In this document: positions 1 to 7,756 of the stretch, one piece after another
Layout: each line of letters opens with the position of its first letter
Position numbering within the stretch: position 1 is the first letter of the stretch
Program-made: the position numbers and the translations under genes
Assembly: GCA_905479905.1 (NCBI GenBank)
Contig: CAJQOK010000062.1
Span: forward strand, 1 to 10,192
Direction of reading: 5' to 3'
From: an uncultured Aliterella sp.
Lineage (GTDB): Bacteria; Cyanobacteriota; Cyanobacteriia; Cyanobacteriales; Chroococcidiopsidaceae
Length of the DNA stretch: 10,192 nt
Notes under the pieces: generated by a model
What the model was told of the DNA's origin: nothing
What the model saw: only the letters and a program-made list of their open reading frames with translations
Databases searched by the model: none

Positions 1-899
1 TAGCAAATAATGGCGATCGCGTTGTCGGTTTAGTTAGAAAATCGAGCAATTGCGATCGTTTGGCTAATTGTGACGTTGAGCTAGTCTATGGAGACATTAC
101 AGATTCCGCCGCCTTACAGCAAGCGATGACAGGGGTAGATGCGGTTTTTCATACCGACGCCTATGTAGAACTAGGAATTGTCAACGAAAAAGAAATGGAG
201 CGAGTAAACGTAGCAGGAACCCGCACCGTGTTAGAAGTTGCATTTGCTTGCAGGGTTAGTAAAATAGTTTATTGCAGTACCATCGGCATATTTGGCGATA
301 CTCAAGGGCAAACTATTAATGAAGGCTTTAAACGTACTCAACAAGGCTTTTCTTCAGCTTACGATCGCACAAAGTACCTTGCTCAAGAATTAGTCGATAG
401 TTTTGCATCCCAAGGATTGCCCGTAGTAAGCATTTTGCCTTCCGGCATTTTTGGCGCAGACGATCCACATTTTCGCCCCATATTGCAGCAATTTATCAAA
501 AGAAGGCTAAAACTGTGGGCGGGAGGAAGTCGCGTTACAGGCATTGTTCATGTTGACGACTTAGCAACCGCGATGATTCTAGCCGCCGAAAAAGGCATTA
601 ATGGAGACAAATACATTATTTCCGCCGGAGACTTAACAACGAAGGAAATGTTTGCAACTATGGCAAGCTTTACAGGCATTCCCGCACCCCGCGAAGCACC
701 TAAATGGCTAGTTAGGCTTGCCGGAAACCTGTTAGATCCTTTAGGGAGGTTATTTAAATTTCAACCACCTCTAAGCCGGGAAAGAGTGCATTATATATAC
801 GATCGCTGCGTCAGAGTAGATGCTATTAAAGCCCGTACCGAATTAGATTGGCAACCCCGTTCGGTGACAGAAACTTTAAAAGAATTAGTTACTCTTTAA
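1..899 (+). CDS. NAD-dependent epimerase/dehydratase (extended SDR), 5' end off the window
   Basis: The reading frame is open from base 3 to the TAA at 897-899 (298 residues visible), so a TTG at 60 is not a real start. The first residues, ANNGDRVVGLVRKSS, match the segment after the first helix of a Rossmann fold. The nucleotide-binding GxxGxxG and the true start therefore lie upstream, with perhaps 20-35 residues missing. The extended short-chain dehydrogenase/reductase signature is present: LVYGDITD after strand 3, the catalytic serine region YCST (Ser codon 276-278), and YDRTK as the YxxxK motif (Tyr codon 360-362, Lys 372-374). GIVHVDDLATAMILA is the usual late motif of sugar-nucleotide epimerases and dihydroflavonol-reductase-like enzymes. 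The role is NAD(P)-dependent oxidoreduction or epimerisation of a sugar nucleotide, sterol-like or flavonoid-like substrate; the substrate cannot be read from sequence. HpnA-type hopanoid-linked epimerases are one possibility. The 3' end overlaps the convergent ABC ATPase gene by 11 bp. Confidence 0.88.
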   Translation, partial: ANNGDRVVGLVRKSSNCDRLANCDVELVYGDITDSAALQQAMTGVDAVFHTDAYVELGIVNEKEMERVNVAGTRTVLEVAFACRVSKIVYCSTIGIFGDTQGQTINEGFKRTQQGFSSAYDRTKYLAQELVDSFASQGLPVVSILPSGIFGADDPHFRPILQQFIKRRLKLWAGGSRVTGIVHVDDLATAMILAAEKGINGDKYIISAGDLTTKEMFATMASFTGIPAPREAPKWLVRLAGNLLDPLGRLFKFQPPLSRERVHYIYDRCVRVDAIKARTELDWQPRSVTETLKELVTL

Positions 900-1632
900 G
901 CGTCCCATCTTCCAAATAAGTAACGCTATCAGCGACATCAATAATACGCGGATCGTGCGTCACCATCAGCACTGTACAACCTTGCTCTTTCGCTAAAGAA
1001 CGCAATAATTGAATTACCGAATGTCCGCTTTTTGAATCCAACGCCGCCGTTGGTTCGTCTGCCATAATTAATTGAGGAGAACCTGCTAAAGCACGCGCGA
1101 TCGCTACTCGTTGTTTTTGTCCCCCAGATAAATCGCTGGGTTTTTGCTCTGACTGATTTTCTAAGCCTACTTGCTCTAATAGTACCTGTACTTGATCCTT
1201 TGCAGCTTTTCTATTTATTCCTTGAATATTAAGCGCCACTTCAATATTTTCGCTGGCGGTGAGTGCAGGAAATAAGTTGAAATTTTGAAAAATAAAGCCA
1301 ATATTTTGCTGTCTAAATTTTGCTAATTTTTGGCGAGACATACTGGTAATATCTTCACCTAATAAACTTACTTTCCCTCTAGTTGGTGTCATCAACCCAG
1401 CCAAAATAGAGAGTAAAGTAGTTTTACCCGAACCCGATGGGCCCATTAGTAACTGAATATTGCCTTTAGGAATTGCTAAATCTATACCTTTCAATATTTG
1501 AAAGCATCGTTTTTGAGATTTAAACTCCATTTCCACACCCTTAGCAACAATTGCTTTACTTTGGGTAGTAACCAAATCAATACCTAGAGCTTCAATTTGA
1601 TTAGGAAAATTTTTAAACTTAGCAGCAGTCAT
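889..1632 (-). CDS. ABC exporter ATP-binding protein (DevA/LolD/MacB-like)
   Basis: This 247-residue protein is a single complete ABC ATPase domain. Visible motifs are Walker A GPSGSGKT (64-71), Q-loop Gln116 in FIFQNFNLF, signature LSGGQKQR (168-175), Walker B LIMADEP (188-194) with catalytic Glu193, the D-loop near AALDS, and the switch His226. Nothing essential is missing. The family powers FtsX/MacB-type permeases: heterocyst glycolipid export (DevBCA), lipoprotein release (LolCDE) or macrolide and peptide export (MacAB). The permease partner is encoded just upstream on the same strand, 184 bp away, a wide gap for an operon. The ATG at 1632 has no clear Shine-Dalgarno sequence and gives about 27 residues before the first strand. 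Met35 has an AAGG about 8 nt upstream, but starting there would remove the first core strand (AIVAKGVEMEF), so I keep 1632. The 3' end overlaps the convergent epimerase gene. The substrate is unknown. Confidence 0.92.
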   Translation of the reverse strand: MTAAKFKNFPNQIEALGIDLVTTQSKAIVAKGVEMEFKSQKRCFQILKGIDLAIPKGNIQLLMGPSGSGKTTLLSILAGLMTPTRGKVSLLGEDITSMSRQKLAKFRQQNIGFIFQNFNLFPALTASENIEVALNIQGINRKAAKDQVQVLLEQVGLENQSEQKPSDLSGGQKQRVAIARALAGSPQLIMADEPTAALDSKSGHSVIQLLRSLAKEQGCTVLMVTHDPRIIDVADSVTYLEDGTLKE

Positions 1633-1737
1633 TTATTCACTATTTTTGGTTAATTATCTTGAAGAACCGACTAAAATTGTGCCTCTATGGGAGAGTTTAT
1701 TAACTATTATTACTTTTGTCCGCTCTTAGCAACTAAT

Positions 1738-1751
1738 AAGTGTGGACACTT
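1738..1751. promoter_or_regulatory. 14-bp palindrome in the permease-ATPase gap, possible operator
   Basis: AAGTGT and ACACTT form perfect 6-bp inverted arms around GG. The element sits about 106 bp upstream of the ATPase start, in the 184-bp gap between the two transporter genes. The stem is too short and lacks a T-run for a convincing terminator. An operator for a dimeric repressor is an inference only. On the minus strand just downstream, TTGCTA (1732-1727) could be a weak -35 element, with no good -10 to match. Confidence 0.25.
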
Positions 1752-1816
1752 CTACCTTCTGGCATACTTTATTAGGCAAAAATTCAGATTTGTTGCAATC
1801 AAAAAAATTTTGGCAA

Positions 1817-3052
1817 TCAAGCCTTAAATACTGACGCTGGATCGAGGTGCATAACTTTTTGAATCGCAAAAACTCCCGACCCTACACACATTACTACCGT
1901 GATTCCCAAAACAGAAATCGCAATAGTAGGTGTAATTAAAATCAAGATTCCCTGACTTGCCAGCGTCCAAGCCGACACCCCCCAACAAAGCGCCATACTT
2001 GGCAAGTAGCCCAAAATTGCCATCCATAAAGCTTGTTCGAGAATTACACTATAGATAGTAAGATCGGACGCACCCATTGCTTTTAAAGTTCCAAACTCTT
2101 TGAGGCGATCGGATACTGAGGCGTAAAGAATTTGTCCGACAATAATACCCCCAACGATTACACCTACCACTGCACCCAAAGCCAAAATAAAACCAATACC
2201 AGTCCTTTGTTGCCAAAAAGCTTGAGTTCTTTGCATTAATTCGGCATGAGTATAGGCGCTAGTATTGGGTAAAGCGGCAATTAATCTTTGCTTCAATGCC
2301 GCTAAATCTTGCCCTTTTTTGGCTCGAATTAAGACAAAAGTAATTGTATCTGCGGAAGTTAGCCTTTTAGGGGCAATAGCATTAGGATCGGCTTTGATGT
2401 AGCTATTGGTACATTTAAGGTCTTCCGAGTCTGATGGCAATCGACAGGATAAATTAGTGGTTTGCCCAGAATTAGCATAGGCGTTGGCGTTTTCTAAAGA
2501 TGTAAATATATAAGGATTGGAAATAATCGAGCGATTGCCTTTAGTTAAACCGACTAATTCAATAGATAAAGTGCTAAGTTCAGCGCGATCGCCAACTTTA
2601 TTGAGATTTAAAGACTCTAAGTTAGAAGTATCTACTATTGCTGTGTATGGATCTTTGAGTTTAGTGATATTTCCTTGAGTAACATTTTGAGGTATAAATA
2701 GCTGCCCATTAGGGTCAAATCCAATAATTCTAGCTAAAGAAATCTCATTGTTGTTACGCCATACACCAGTTTTGACAATCAAGGCTTCAGCGCTTTCTAC
2801 TCCTACAACTTGGCGAGCAAGACTTAAATTAGTTAGAGGAATTGGTAAAGTTAGTTCAAGATGTACCAAATTTTCCGACGCTACCCAAATATCTGCCGAA
2901 GAATTGGTCATTAACTGCGCTGTAGAGCGCGTAAAACCGTTAAAAATTCCTGTTTGAATTGTAACTAAGCTCACAGCAAACATAATTCCAGCTTGAGCGA
3001 CAAGAAAGCGGGGAATATCCTCAAGCAAATGTTTACGAGCAATAGAAACCAT
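1817..3052 (-). CDS. ABC transporter permease, FtsX/MacB (DevC-like) family
   Basis: This 411-residue inner-membrane permease has the typical MacB/FtsX layout. One N-terminal membrane helix (about 16-38) is followed by a large extracytoplasmic domain (about 40-280), then three C-terminal helices (about 285-311, 332-360 and 368-396). The cytoplasmic segment DRLKEFGTLKAMGASD (315-330) is the characteristic FtsX coupling helix, and the C-terminus LDPASVFKA is typical of the family. Two cysteines (203 and 214) in the extracytoplasmic domain could form a disulphide. The mechanism known for the family is mechanotransmission, in which ATP hydrolysis by the partner ATPase (889-1632) drives substrate movement across the periplasm or outer membrane rather than through a membrane pore. 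DevC-like proteins normally work with a DevB-type fusion protein, and none is encoded beside it here. The ATG at 3052 has only a weak GGTG upstream. It is transcribed divergently from acs. The cargo is unknown. Confidence 0.88.
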   Translation of the reverse strand: MVSIARKHLLEDIPRFLVAQAGIMFAVSLVTIQTGIFNGFTRSTAQLMTNSSADIWVASENLVHLELTLPIPLTNLSLARQVVGVESAEALIVKTGVWRNNNEISLARIIGFDPNGQLFIPQNVTQGNITKLKDPYTAIVDTSNLESLNLNKVGDRAELSTLSIELVGLTKGNRSIISNPYIFTSLENANAYANSGQTTNLSCRLPSDSEDLKCTNSYIKADPNAIAPKRLTSADTITFVLIRAKKGQDLAALKQRLIAALPNTSAYTHAELMQRTQAFWQQRTGIGFILALGAVVGVIVGGIIVGQILYASVSDRLKEFGTLKAMGASDLTIYSVILEQALWMAILGYLPSMALCWGVSAWTLASQGILILITPTIAISVLGITVVMCVGSGVFAIQKVMHLDPASVFKA

Positions 3053-3142
3053 AGCACCAATTGCGGATTACTAATATCCTAATTTAAAAGACCATTGCCA
3101 TAGTATTAGGGCAGAATGCACCGATACTTAACGAAACTCAAA

Positions 3143-3152
3143 ACTAATTAGT
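3143..3152. promoter_or_regulatory. Palindrome ACTAATTAGT between divergent permease and acs genes
   Basis: This perfect 10-bp palindrome lies 52 bp before the acs start, in the 151-bp divergent gap 3053-3203. A looser inverted pair, CCTAAT (3078-3083) and ATTAGG (3105-3110), lies nearer the permease. The gap must carry promoters for both genes, but I see no confident -35/-10 pair. An AT-rich 10-mer can be palindromic by chance, so an operator role is only a possibility. Confidence 0.2.
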
Positions 3153-3203
3153 GCAACTATGGGTTCACAATATTTTTGAGCAAAGACGATTACGGCAAAA
3201 AAT

Positions 3204-5174
3204 ATGTCAGAGTCAAATATTGAATCAATCTTGCAAGAAAAGCGCTTATTTCCTCCAACGGCGGCGTTTTCCCAAAATGCCCAAATTAAAAGCTTAGAGG
3301 AGTATCAGCAATTATGCGATCGCGCAAACAGCGATCCCCAAAAGTTTTGGGCAGAACTTGCCGAACAAGAATTACACTGGTTTCAAAAGTGGGATACCGT
3401 ATTAGATTGGCAGCCACCTTTTGCTAAATGGTTTGTAGGCGGTAAAACAAATATTTCTTACAACTGCTTAGATCGTCATTTGACAACTTGGCGCAAAAAT
3501 AAAGCGGCGTTAATTTGGGAAGGAGAACCCGGCGATTCGCGTACCCTAACTTATGCCCAGTTGCACCTTGAAGTTTGTCAGTTTGCCAATGTTTTAAAGC
3601 AATTGGGAGTCGTTAAAGGCGATCGCGTGGGAATTTATATGCCGATGATCCCGGAAGCTGCGATCGCCATGTTAGCCTGTGCCAGAATAGGCGCGGCTCA
3701 TAGCGTAGTTTTTGGCGGTTTTAGTGCTGAAGCTTTGCGCGACAGATTAATTGATGTCGAGGCTAAAGTAGTCATTACTGCCGATGGTGGTTGGCGTAAA
3801 GGTGCGATCGTGCCTCTAAAAGAACAAGTAGATAAAGCTTTAGCTAATAATGTTGTACCCACTGTTACTAGCGTTTTAGTAGTGCAACGGACAAAGCAAT
3901 CGGTAGAAATGCAGCCAGAGAGGGATTTTTGGTGGCACGAATTGCAAAAAACTGTGTCTGCTGACTGTCCTGCCGAACCAATGGACAGCGAAGATATGCT
4001 GTTTGTACTCTACACTTCTGGAAGTACGGGAAAGCCTAAAGGAGTGGTACACACAACGGGCGGCTACAACCTCTACACCCACATTACGACAAAATGGATT
4101 TTTGACCTGCAAGACACAGATGTTTACTGGTGTACTGCCGATGTGGGATGGATTACAGGACACAGTTATATAGTTTACGGGCCACTTTCTAACGGTGCAA
4201 CTACGCTAATGTATGAAGGCGCTCCCCGTGCCTCAAATCCTGGTTGTATGTGGGATGTAATTGAAAAGTACGGCGTTACAGTTTTCTATACCGCCCCTAC
4301 AGCAATTAGAGCTTTTATTAAAATGGGCGAACAGTTGCCCAACGCCCGAAATCTATCTTCGTTGCGCCTATTAGGGACAGTAGGAGAACCGATTAACCCC
4401 GAAGCTTGGATCTGGTATCAACGAGTAGTTGGCGGCGGTAGATGCCCGATTGTCGATACTTGGTGGCAAACCGAAACAGGCGGGATTATGATTACGCCTT
4501 TGCCGGGTGCGATCGCAACTAAACCAGGTTCCGCTACTCGTCCTTTCCCTGGAATTATGGCAGATGTAGTCGATCTTGAAGGTAATCCCGTAGGCGATAA
4601 CGAAGGGGGTTACTTAGTTATTCGCCACCCTTGGCCGGGGATGATGCGGACAGTTTACGGCGATGATGAGCGTTTCCGGCGCACTTATTGGGAGCATCTA
4701 CCCCCCACTAATGGGCAGTATGTTTATTTTGCTGGAGATGGCGCAAGACGTGACGAGGATGGCTATTTTTGGGTAATGGGACGAGTAGATGATGTACTCA
4801 ACGTCTCTGGACACCGCCTAGGAACGATGGAAGTTGAGTCGGCTTTAGTGTCTCATCCTGCCGTAGCCGAGGCTGCGGTAGTCAGCAAGCCCGATGAAAT
4901 TAAAGGCGAGGAGATAGTTGCTTTTATTACTCTCGAAGGCACTTACAGCCCTAGTGACAAACTAAGTAAAGAACTTAAACAGCACGTAGTTAAAGAAATT
5001 GGCGCGATCGCCCGTCCGGGAGTTATCCGTTTTACCGACGCTTTGCCTAAAACTCGTTCAGGTAAAATTATGCGGCGCTTATTGCGAAACTTGGCATCAG
5101 GGCAAGAAATCACTGGCGATACTTCTACTTTAGAAGATCGCGGCGTACTTGATAAACTGCGCGGCGAAGGGTAA
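3204..5174 (+). CDS. acs: Acetyl-CoA synthetase, AMP-forming (EC 6.2.1.1)
   Basis: This is a complete 656-residue acetate:CoA ligase, close to the usual family length of about 650. It makes acetyl-CoA from acetate, ATP and CoA via acetyl-AMP, letting the cell take up or salvage acetate for lipid synthesis and central metabolism in the cytosol. The N-terminal Acs segment ([16 protein letters not shown]) is present. The adenylation P-loop is [11 protein letters not shown] (Tyr270-Gly280). [10 protein letters not shown] follows with Trp420-Trp421, Trp421 aligning with the tryptophan that limits the pocket to acetate in bacterial Acs. The C-terminal domain ends with RSGKIMRR, where Lys621 is the catalytic lysine and the known site of regulatory acetylation in this family. 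No break or missing key residue is seen. The ATG at 3204 has no clear Shine-Dalgarno sequence, but the N-terminus matches the family. No acetyltransferase or deacetylase gene is adjacent. Confidence 0.97.
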   Translation: MSESNIESILQEKRLFPPTAAFSQNAQIKSLEEYQQLCDRANSDPQKFWAELAEQELHWFQKWDTVLDWQPPFAKWFVGGKTNISYNCLDRHLTTWRKNKAALIWEGEPGDSRTLTYAQLHLEVCQFANVLKQLGVVKGDRVGIYMPMIPEAAIAMLACARIGAAHSVVFGGFSAEALRDRLIDVEAKVVITADGGWRKGAIVPLKEQVDKALANNVVPTVTSVLVVQRTKQSVEMQPERDFWWHELQKTVSADCPAEPMDSEDMLFVLYTSGSTGKPKGVVHTTGGYNLYTHITTKWIFDLQDTDVYWCTADVGWITGHSYIVYGPLSNGATTLMYEGAPRASNPGCMWDVIEKYGVTVFYTAPTAIRAFIKMGEQLPNARNLSSLRLLGTVGEPINPEAWIWYQRVVGGGRCPIVDTWWQTETGGIMITPLPGAIATKPGSATRPFPGIMADVVDLEGNPVGDNEGGYLVIRHPWPGMMRTVYGDDERFRRTYWEHLPPTNGQYVYFAGDGARRDEDGYFWVMGRVDDVLNVSGHRLGTMEVESALVSHPAVAEAAVVSKPDEIKGEEIVAFITLEGTYSPSDKLSKELKQHVVKEIGAIARPGVIRFTDALPKTRSGKIMRRLLRNLASGQEITGDTSTLEDRGVLDKLRGEG

Positions 5175-5191
5175 GTAGAAATTTTGGCAAT

Positions 5192-5214
5192 GAGACGTTG
5201 CATTGCAACGTCTC
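5192..5214. repeat. Dispersed cyanobacterial palindrome GAGACGTTGC/GCAACGTCTC
   Basis: Arms GAGACGTTGC (5192-5201) and GCAACGTCTC (5205-5214) are perfect inverted copies around ATT. The element resembles the short GTAGAGACGTTGC-type palindromes scattered between genes in many Nostoc-like genomes. The right edge keeps the expected CTCTAC extension, but the left edge reads AATGAG instead of GTAGAG, so the outer tip has decayed. It sits 17 bp after the acs stop and 32 bp before the TPR gene start. No T-run follows on the plus strand, so it is not a standard intrinsic terminator, though the hairpin could protect the acs mRNA 3' end. Confidence 0.75.
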
Positions 5215-5246
5215 TACAATGATTTTGCTAACACCACAATAGTTTT

Positions 5247-5933
5247 ATGTTCAACTACTGGAAAAGTATCTATTTTTCTCTTTTGACTGCTGCAATGCTT
5301 GGGTTTGAACCAGTTTTTGCCGCTACTTCTGCTGGTGAATACCGCTCTATTGGCTTATCTTACCGGGCTAATGAACGTTACGACGATGCGATCGCAGCAA
5401 TGAAAAAATCCGTTCAACTTGAACCGCAAAATGCCTCTGGGCGCGTGCTACTAGGCTGGACTCAACATTTAGCAGGTCAAGAAAAAGCCGCCGCCGAGTC
5501 TTTGTTACCAGTAATTTATAACGATCCGCAATATGTCCCCGCCCTCAATGCTTTAGGAATTGTGTACTTAGTAAATGGCGATATCACGGCGGCGGTAGCT
5601 ACTCATACGTGGGCAGCAATAATTAAACCAAATAATGAGATTGCTTACTACAACTTAAGTCTGTCTTTACATCAATTAAAACTGTATAGTTTGGCGGTTG
5701 TGGCGGCTACCAATGCGGCAAAACTTGAACCTAGTAATCCTCATCCTTTGGTTGCTAAAGCGATCGCTTACTGGAATTTAGGCGATCGCCCATCGGCAAA
5801 ACTAACTTATCGTCAAGCTTTAAATCTAGATCCTAGGTACAATAACGTTGTTTTTCTAGAACATCTCCAAAAAGCTGCTTTTAATCGTCAGCAAATTGCG
5901 ATCGTCAAGCAAATTCTTTTAGCTAAAAATTGA
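5247..5933 (+). CDS. Exported tetratricopeptide-repeat (TPR) protein
   Basis: This 228-residue protein begins with a signal peptide: a Lys at 6, a hydrophobic stretch at about 8-20, and a VFA site that predicts cleavage after Ala25. The mature part is almost entirely TPR, about five 34-residue repeats at roughly 29-62, 63-96, 97-130, 131-164 and 165-198. Each carries the family pattern of small residues at helix A and a closing LEP, IKP or LDP (for example AIAAMKKSVQLEPQN and AKLTYRQALNLDPRY). TPR solenoids bind partner proteins or peptides and have no catalytic role. The export signal puts it in the periplasm or thylakoid lumen, or on the outer surface. The partner is not evident: the gene follows acs by 72 bp across a hairpin repeat and converges on the GGDEF-EAL gene. 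Cotranscription with acs is possible but not shown. No Shine-Dalgarno sequence precedes the ATG; the signal peptide directly after it supports this start. Confidence 0.88.
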   Translation: MFNYWKSIYFSLLTAAMLGFEPVFAATSAGEYRSIGLSYRANERYDDAIAAMKKSVQLEPQNASGRVLLGWTQHLAGQEKAAAESLLPVIYNDPQYVPALNALGIVYLVNGDITAAVATHTWAAIIKPNNEIAYYNLSLSLHQLKLYSLAVVAATNAAKLEPSNPHPLVAKAIAYWNLGDRPSAKLTYRQALNLDPRYNNVVFLEHLQKAAFNRQQIAIVKQILLAKN

Positions 5934-5941
5934 TGAAGTTT

Positions 5942-7675
5942 TCAAGCTGCTACAGCTAAATTATTAATATTACAGCTTACTTCTTTTTCTTGCTGCAACT
6001 GCTTGACTAATGCTTCCGCAGTCACAGGACGACTAATATAATAACCTTGAATTTGATCGCAGCCATTTCTTCGTAAATAGTCTAGTTGCGCTTCAGTCTC
6101 TACCCCCTCAGCAATGACACTTAATTGCAAGTTGTGGGCTAGAGAAATAATTGCTTTAACAATCGCTGCGTCATCGGAACCAATTGTTAGTTCGCGGACA
6201 AAAGACTGGTCTATTTTGAGTAGGTCAATTGGCAACCTTTTTAAATGATTTAACGATGAATAACCCGTGCCAAAATCATCTAACGATAAACTAATACCCA
6301 TATCGTGCAACTGATTCATCGTATTAATTACTTGTTGAATATTGTCGATAATTAAGCTCTCAGTTATTTCTAACTCTAAATAATTAGCTTTTAAGCCCGT
6401 CTGTTGCAAAACTTGAGTAGCAATCTCTACTAAATTTTGCTCTTTAAATTGCCTTGATGATATATTAACTGCCATTTTTATTAGTGGTAATCCTGCTAAT
6501 TGCCAGCTACGATTTTGGGCGCAAGCAGTATGCAATACCCATTCACCTATAGAAATAATTAAACCAGTTTCTTCGGCAATAGGAATGAATTTCGCGGGAG
6601 AAACAAAACCATGAATTGGACTATACCACCGCAATAAAGCTTCTACTCCAATGATTTTCCCAGTACGTAGACAAACTTGGGGTTGATAATGCAACAACAT
6701 TTCTCCATTTTTAATTGCATTATGTAAGTCTTTTTCTAACATCAACCGCTCTTGTAGTTTCTTGTTTAATTCGCGGCTATAAAATTGATATTTATTTTGT
6801 CCTTGCGCTTTAGCTCGATCCATTGCCTTAACAGCATTATCTAAAATACTATCTATTTCTGTACGATCATTTGGGTAAATGCTAATTCCAATACTGACAC
6901 TATTAAAAATTTCATTGTTATTTATTGATACAGATTTTGTTAACTTATTAATAATTTTTTCTACTAACTCGACTACCTCATCTACAGATTTGATGTTTGT
7001 TTGAATAATTGCAAACTTATTACTTTCAAGACGTGCCAGTATCTCATGATTGCTCAGACAGCTAGTTAATGTTTGACCCGCACTTCTGAGAACTAAGTTG
7101 CCTATTTCATATCCTAAAACATTATTAATATTTTTTAGGCGATCTAAGCTTAAATAAATTACTGTAAATAGTTGATTGTTTTGGTTTTGAGATATAATTT
7201 CCTGGAGGCGATTGTCAAACAAAATTCGATTAGGCAATCCTGTTAAATTATCGTAGTTAGCAATATGCTCAATAACTTCGTCTAACTTTTTTAAAGTGTG
7301 AAAAGTGTCTGCCATCAATATACCAGCTTCATCAGTAAAGTTAGTAGGTAAAGATGATAGTTGACGATTGTTAAGATAATGGCGCATTGCCAAAAATGTT
7401 AAAGTCACTGGAGCTAGTAAGTTATGTAAAGCATAAAGAGTTAATGCTGTACCTGTTAAAGTAGCGATTAAAGCGATCGCAATTACCCTTACTTTGATAT
7501 CTATAGGAAAGGATGCGGAAATTACAAAATAAATTAGTAGTGATAGTAATGGCACGTGCGTACCTAAAAAGGCAATCAACATAATTTTGCCTTTGTAGCT
7601 ATTCAGGTAAGGAACCTTAGATAATGCGGAATATAAATACAAATTAGTTTGAGACATTCCGAGCAGTTTCAGCAT
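5942..7675 (-). CDS. Membrane GGDEF-EAL protein: degenerate GGDEF, intact EAL (c-di-GMP phosphodiesterase)
   Basis: This 577-residue protein has two N-terminal membrane helices (about 31-53 and 62-86), a short HAMP-like linker, a GGDEF domain (about 138-300) and an EAL domain (about 312-560). The GGDEF domain starts typically (NYDNLTGLPNR) but is catalytically dead. The GGDEF motif is ESNKF (217-221), the first metal Asp is Ser176, the D of the GHxxGD motif is Asn193, and no RxxD inhibitory site precedes it. The EAL domain keeps its residues: EALLRW with Glu345, Asn404 in VNIS, Glu436 in LEITES, DDFGTGYSSL with Asp466-Asp467, Lys487 in LLKID, Glu523 in AEGVE, and Gln543. It should therefore hydrolyse c-di-GMP to pGpG, perhaps tuned by GTP binding at the dead domain as in some family members (inference). 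The short loop between the helices leaves little room for a periplasmic sensor. The start at 7675 has AGGAAG 10 nt upstream; Met7 is a less likely alternative. Confidence 0.93.
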   Translation of the reverse strand: MLKLLGMSQTNLYLYSALSKVPYLNSYKGKIMLIAFLGTHVPLLSLLIYFVISASFPIDIKVRVIAIALIATLTGTALTLYALHNLLAPVTLTFLAMRHYLNNRQLSSLPTNFTDEAGILMADTFHTLKKLDEVIEHIANYDNLTGLPNRILFDNRLQEIISQNQNNQLFTVIYLSLDRLKNINNVLGYEIGNLVLRSAGQTLTSCLSNHEILARLESNKFAIIQTNIKSVDEVVELVEKIINKLTKSVSINNNEIFNSVSIGISIYPNDRTEIDSILDNAVKAMDRAKAQGQNKYQFYSRELNKKLQERLMLEKDLHNAIKNGEMLLHYQPQVCLRTGKIIGVEALLRWYSPIHGFVSPAKFIPIAEETGLIISIGEWVLHTACAQNRSWQLAGLPLIKMAVNISSRQFKEQNLVEIATQVLQQTGLKANYLELEITESLIIDNIQQVINTMNQLHDMGISLSLDDFGTGYSSLNHLKRLPIDLLKIDQSFVRELTIGSDDAAIVKAIISLAHNLQLSVIAEGVETEAQLDYLRRNGCDQIQGYYISRPVTAEALVKQLQQEKEVSCNINNLAVAA

Positions 7676-7685
7676 ATTTACATTA

Positions 7686-7691
7686 CTTCCT
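7686..7691 (-). promoter_or_regulatory. Ribosome binding site AGGAAG with an ATG-TAA start-stop ahead of the GGDEF-EAL gene
   Basis: On the minus strand the order is AGGAAG, TA, ATG, TAA, AT, then the gene's ATG. The site is 10 nt from the annotated start, slightly long but workable. Only 2 nt after it lies an ATG directly followed by TAA (7683-7678), a minimal start-stop codon pair. The site supports the start at 7675 over Met7. Confidence 0.55.
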
Positions 7692-7708
7692 AGATGTTTT
7701 TCTACAGA

Positions 7709-7749
7709 TTGTTAACTTGTTTCTATCTAGGTAATTTAGCCTTGTTAAC
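7709..7749. repeat. Paired TTGTTAAC boxes upstream of the GGDEF-EAL gene
   Basis: TTGTTAAC occurs at 7709-7716 and again at 7742-7749, exactly 33 bp apart, about three helical turns. The second copy extends to a perfect 10-bp palindrome, TTGTTAACAA (7742-7751). Both contain the palindromic core GTTAAC. They lie between the candidate promoter and the start codon of the GGDEF-EAL gene, a position that would suit a repressor. No known regulator is assigned. Confidence 0.3.
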
Positions 7750-7756
7750 AAATGTA

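Noticed and set aside
60..62. TTG as start of the epimerase
   Set aside because: The frame is open to the window edge and the upstream residues fit the Rossmann fold, so the gene starts off the window.
1805..1817. 13-mer AAATTTTGGCAAT shared with 5179-5191, both just after a stop codon region
   Set aside because: A 13-base AT-rich match between two places in 10 kb is expected roughly once by chance, and the surrounding bases do not match.
1795..1820. Direct repeat GCAATCAA (1795-1802 and 1813-1820)
   Set aside because: It is only 8 bp, partly inside the permease stop region, with no further structure.
3876..4163. Open frame on the minus strand inside acs
   Set aside because: It is a shadow of the strongly conserved acs coding sequence.
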